DNA of 64,000 nucleotides, taken from positions 1 through 64,000 of the forward strand of contig BLLK01000045.1 in NCBI GenBank assembly GCA_021927905.1. Reading direction: 5' to 3'. Shown in pieces: positions 62,784 through 64,000 of this stretch. A program made the position numbers and the translations under genes. Source of the DNA: Chaetoceros tenuissimus. Its lineage: Eukaryota > Bacillariophyta > Thalassiosirophyceae > Chaetocerotales > Chaetocerotaceae. The notes beneath the pieces were generated by a model, which saw only the letters and a list, made by a program, of their open reading frames with translations, searched no databases and was not told the DNA's origin. Position 1 is the stretch's first letter, and each line of letters starts with the position of its first letter.

Positions 62784-64000
62784 ATGGGCAAGAAAGGAAA
62801 GAAGAGTAAGCGTGCTGCTGCTGGAAAGAATGTGGATGCAACTGCGAGTAAGTATCACGCTCATGAACATGTCATCATAAGAAAAAATGTGCCAGAAATC
62901 TCATTCATATCTTTGCTTCTATAAAAGTATTCTTACAGAATATAAACAGTAGAGTTGATAAATTTTCGGATGAAGCAGAAGCCATGTTTTCGGATGGGTT
63001 TTACGAAGAATCTATTGAGAAGTTGAATGATTGTATTCAGATCTTTGAATCACACAATGCTGCAATTGCGAGACATGGAGATAAACATATGAAGAGAGTA
63101 TTTGTATGCAAACAAATCATTTTCAGTAGAATTATCCTTACTGAATTTAGTCGTTGCAACTACGGGACCGTCATTGAGATTTACAACTCCATGCGTGAGC
63201 GTAAAGAATTCGAGCAGCTCCCACCATGGTTTCAATGGGATATGGACATCTATCATGAGCTTGCACGTATCAAACTAGGAGATCCTTGTCAACTTTCTCC
63301 ACTTGTCCCAACAATCATTCATATTCTTCATGAAGCCACGCTATCTGACGAAGCTAAGCAAGATCTCCCTTCCGTTGAAATTCTAGCTGCTATAGATATT
63401 TTGAGGAGTGCAAAGGATTTTGATAATGCAATTGTACTTGGAAAAAAGTTGCTAGATCTCAAAAATGATAAAGCAAGTTTGTCCTTAACCATAACATTTC
63501 TTGAGCAGTACAAAGCGGGAAAAGAACGAAAATCGAATGCTCATTTTCCTCTTTTCAGTGATATTCTAAAAGGTCTTCCTGAATGTGGAATTCCTGAATG
63601 TGGAATTCCTGAATGTATGTTACTTGCTCAGTTGCATTACATACTACGTCATCAAACATCACAATCTATTTACTACACAGAGATGTATCTCAGAAGAATG
63701 TTTGAGACTGGTCTTGATTTTTGCAACACCTGTTCATGCGCACACACGTCAGAAGTCCAGTTTGTATGCAGCGGGTGTCGCTCAGTATGCTACTGCAGTC
63801 GTGCACATCAGCGCTTGACTTGGATGAAAGATGCTGTCCAAGGTATGCGCATTGGACATAAGATTCTGTGTCCGTTGATGAAAATTTATAGAAAGTGGAG
63901 AAATGCAACTGACAACAATGAAGAAAAGGCATCAAGATTGAGAGTCAAATTTGAAGAAGCATGTTTGCGTTTCCTTTCTCATGGACTGCGTCTGAAGGAC
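62784..64000 (+). CDS. MYND zinc-finger protein, 3' end beyond right edge
   Basis: Exon 1 is 62784-62847 (a short Lys-rich start, MGKKGKKSKRAAAG) and exon 2 runs from 62928 to the window edge, about 379 residues visible; the A|TA join (GTAAGT donor, TATAAAAG acceptor) was chosen by phase, since the nearby TTACAG acceptor would give a stop. The middle (about 25-300) is helical and TPR-like (MFSDGFYEESIEKLNDCI). A MYND-type finger follows: C-N-T-C, then FVCSGCRSVCYCSRAHQ, and a later H-K-I-L-C. MYND fingers bind proline-rich peptides. Three 15-bp units at about 63575-63616 encode (G)IPEC repeats. Such TPR-plus-MYND proteins are common in diatoms; partner unknown. Confidence 0.77.

Overview
The window is nuclear DNA from a diatom, probably a centric species with a compact, A+T-rich genome. 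Pointers: a fucoxanthin chlorophyll a/c-binding protein, a nuclear-encoded PsbM with bipartite plastid/thylakoid targeting, three proteins with the diatom-typical DUF6824 domain, and short spliceosomal introns (about 60-170 nt) with GTAAGT-type donors. A genus such as Chaetoceros is a guess, not a finding. About 25 protein genes are present on both strands; one runs off each edge.

Layout. 1-3.6 kb: three minus-strand plastid genes (DUF1995 protein, psbM, Lhcr-like antenna protein). 3.9-10 kb: ankyrin protein, then URB2 (60S ribosome biogenesis). 10.1-14.5 kb: ABCF2/ARB1 ribosome-biogenesis ATPase with an odd C-terminus, divergent from a secreted 2OG-Fe(II) oxygenase. 15.7-24.2 kb: two DUF6824 proteins, a multi-pass membrane protein, an RBR-type ubiquitin ligase and a second ankyrin protein. 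24.2-32.7 kb: a head-to-head pair of large paralogues combining a degenerate Roc GTPase, a COR region and a C-terminal trypsin-like protease; this is the most unusual feature here. 33.3-44.6 kb: ABCC-type transporter, proteasome alpha subunit PSMA7, small membrane protein, third DUF6824 protein, class I glutamine amidotransferase-like protein, sulfotransferase-like protein. 44.8-50.6 kb: a seven-exon fusion of an RluA-type pseudouridine synthase with a Janus/PHPT1 phosphohistidine-phosphatase domain, a FAIM1-like small protein, and a four-exon acidic protein. 51-64 kb: RAB3GAP1 homologue, a decayed SIN3 pseudogene, a coiled-coil protein, a broken duplicate of a RAB3GAP1 segment, a 1.7-kb non-coding stretch with hairpins, and a MYND-finger protein running off the right edge.

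No operons are expected or seen. Several neighbours are divergent and share short intergenic regions; two of these (42.8 kb, 50.8 kb) and the ABCC upstream region carry a TGACGTCA palindrome. Ribosome biogenesis (URB2, ABCF2) and protein turnover (PSMA7, RBR ligase) are represented by neighbouring but separately transcribed genes. Exon joins were worked out by hand from splice motifs, reading phase and protein continuity; no transcript data were available.
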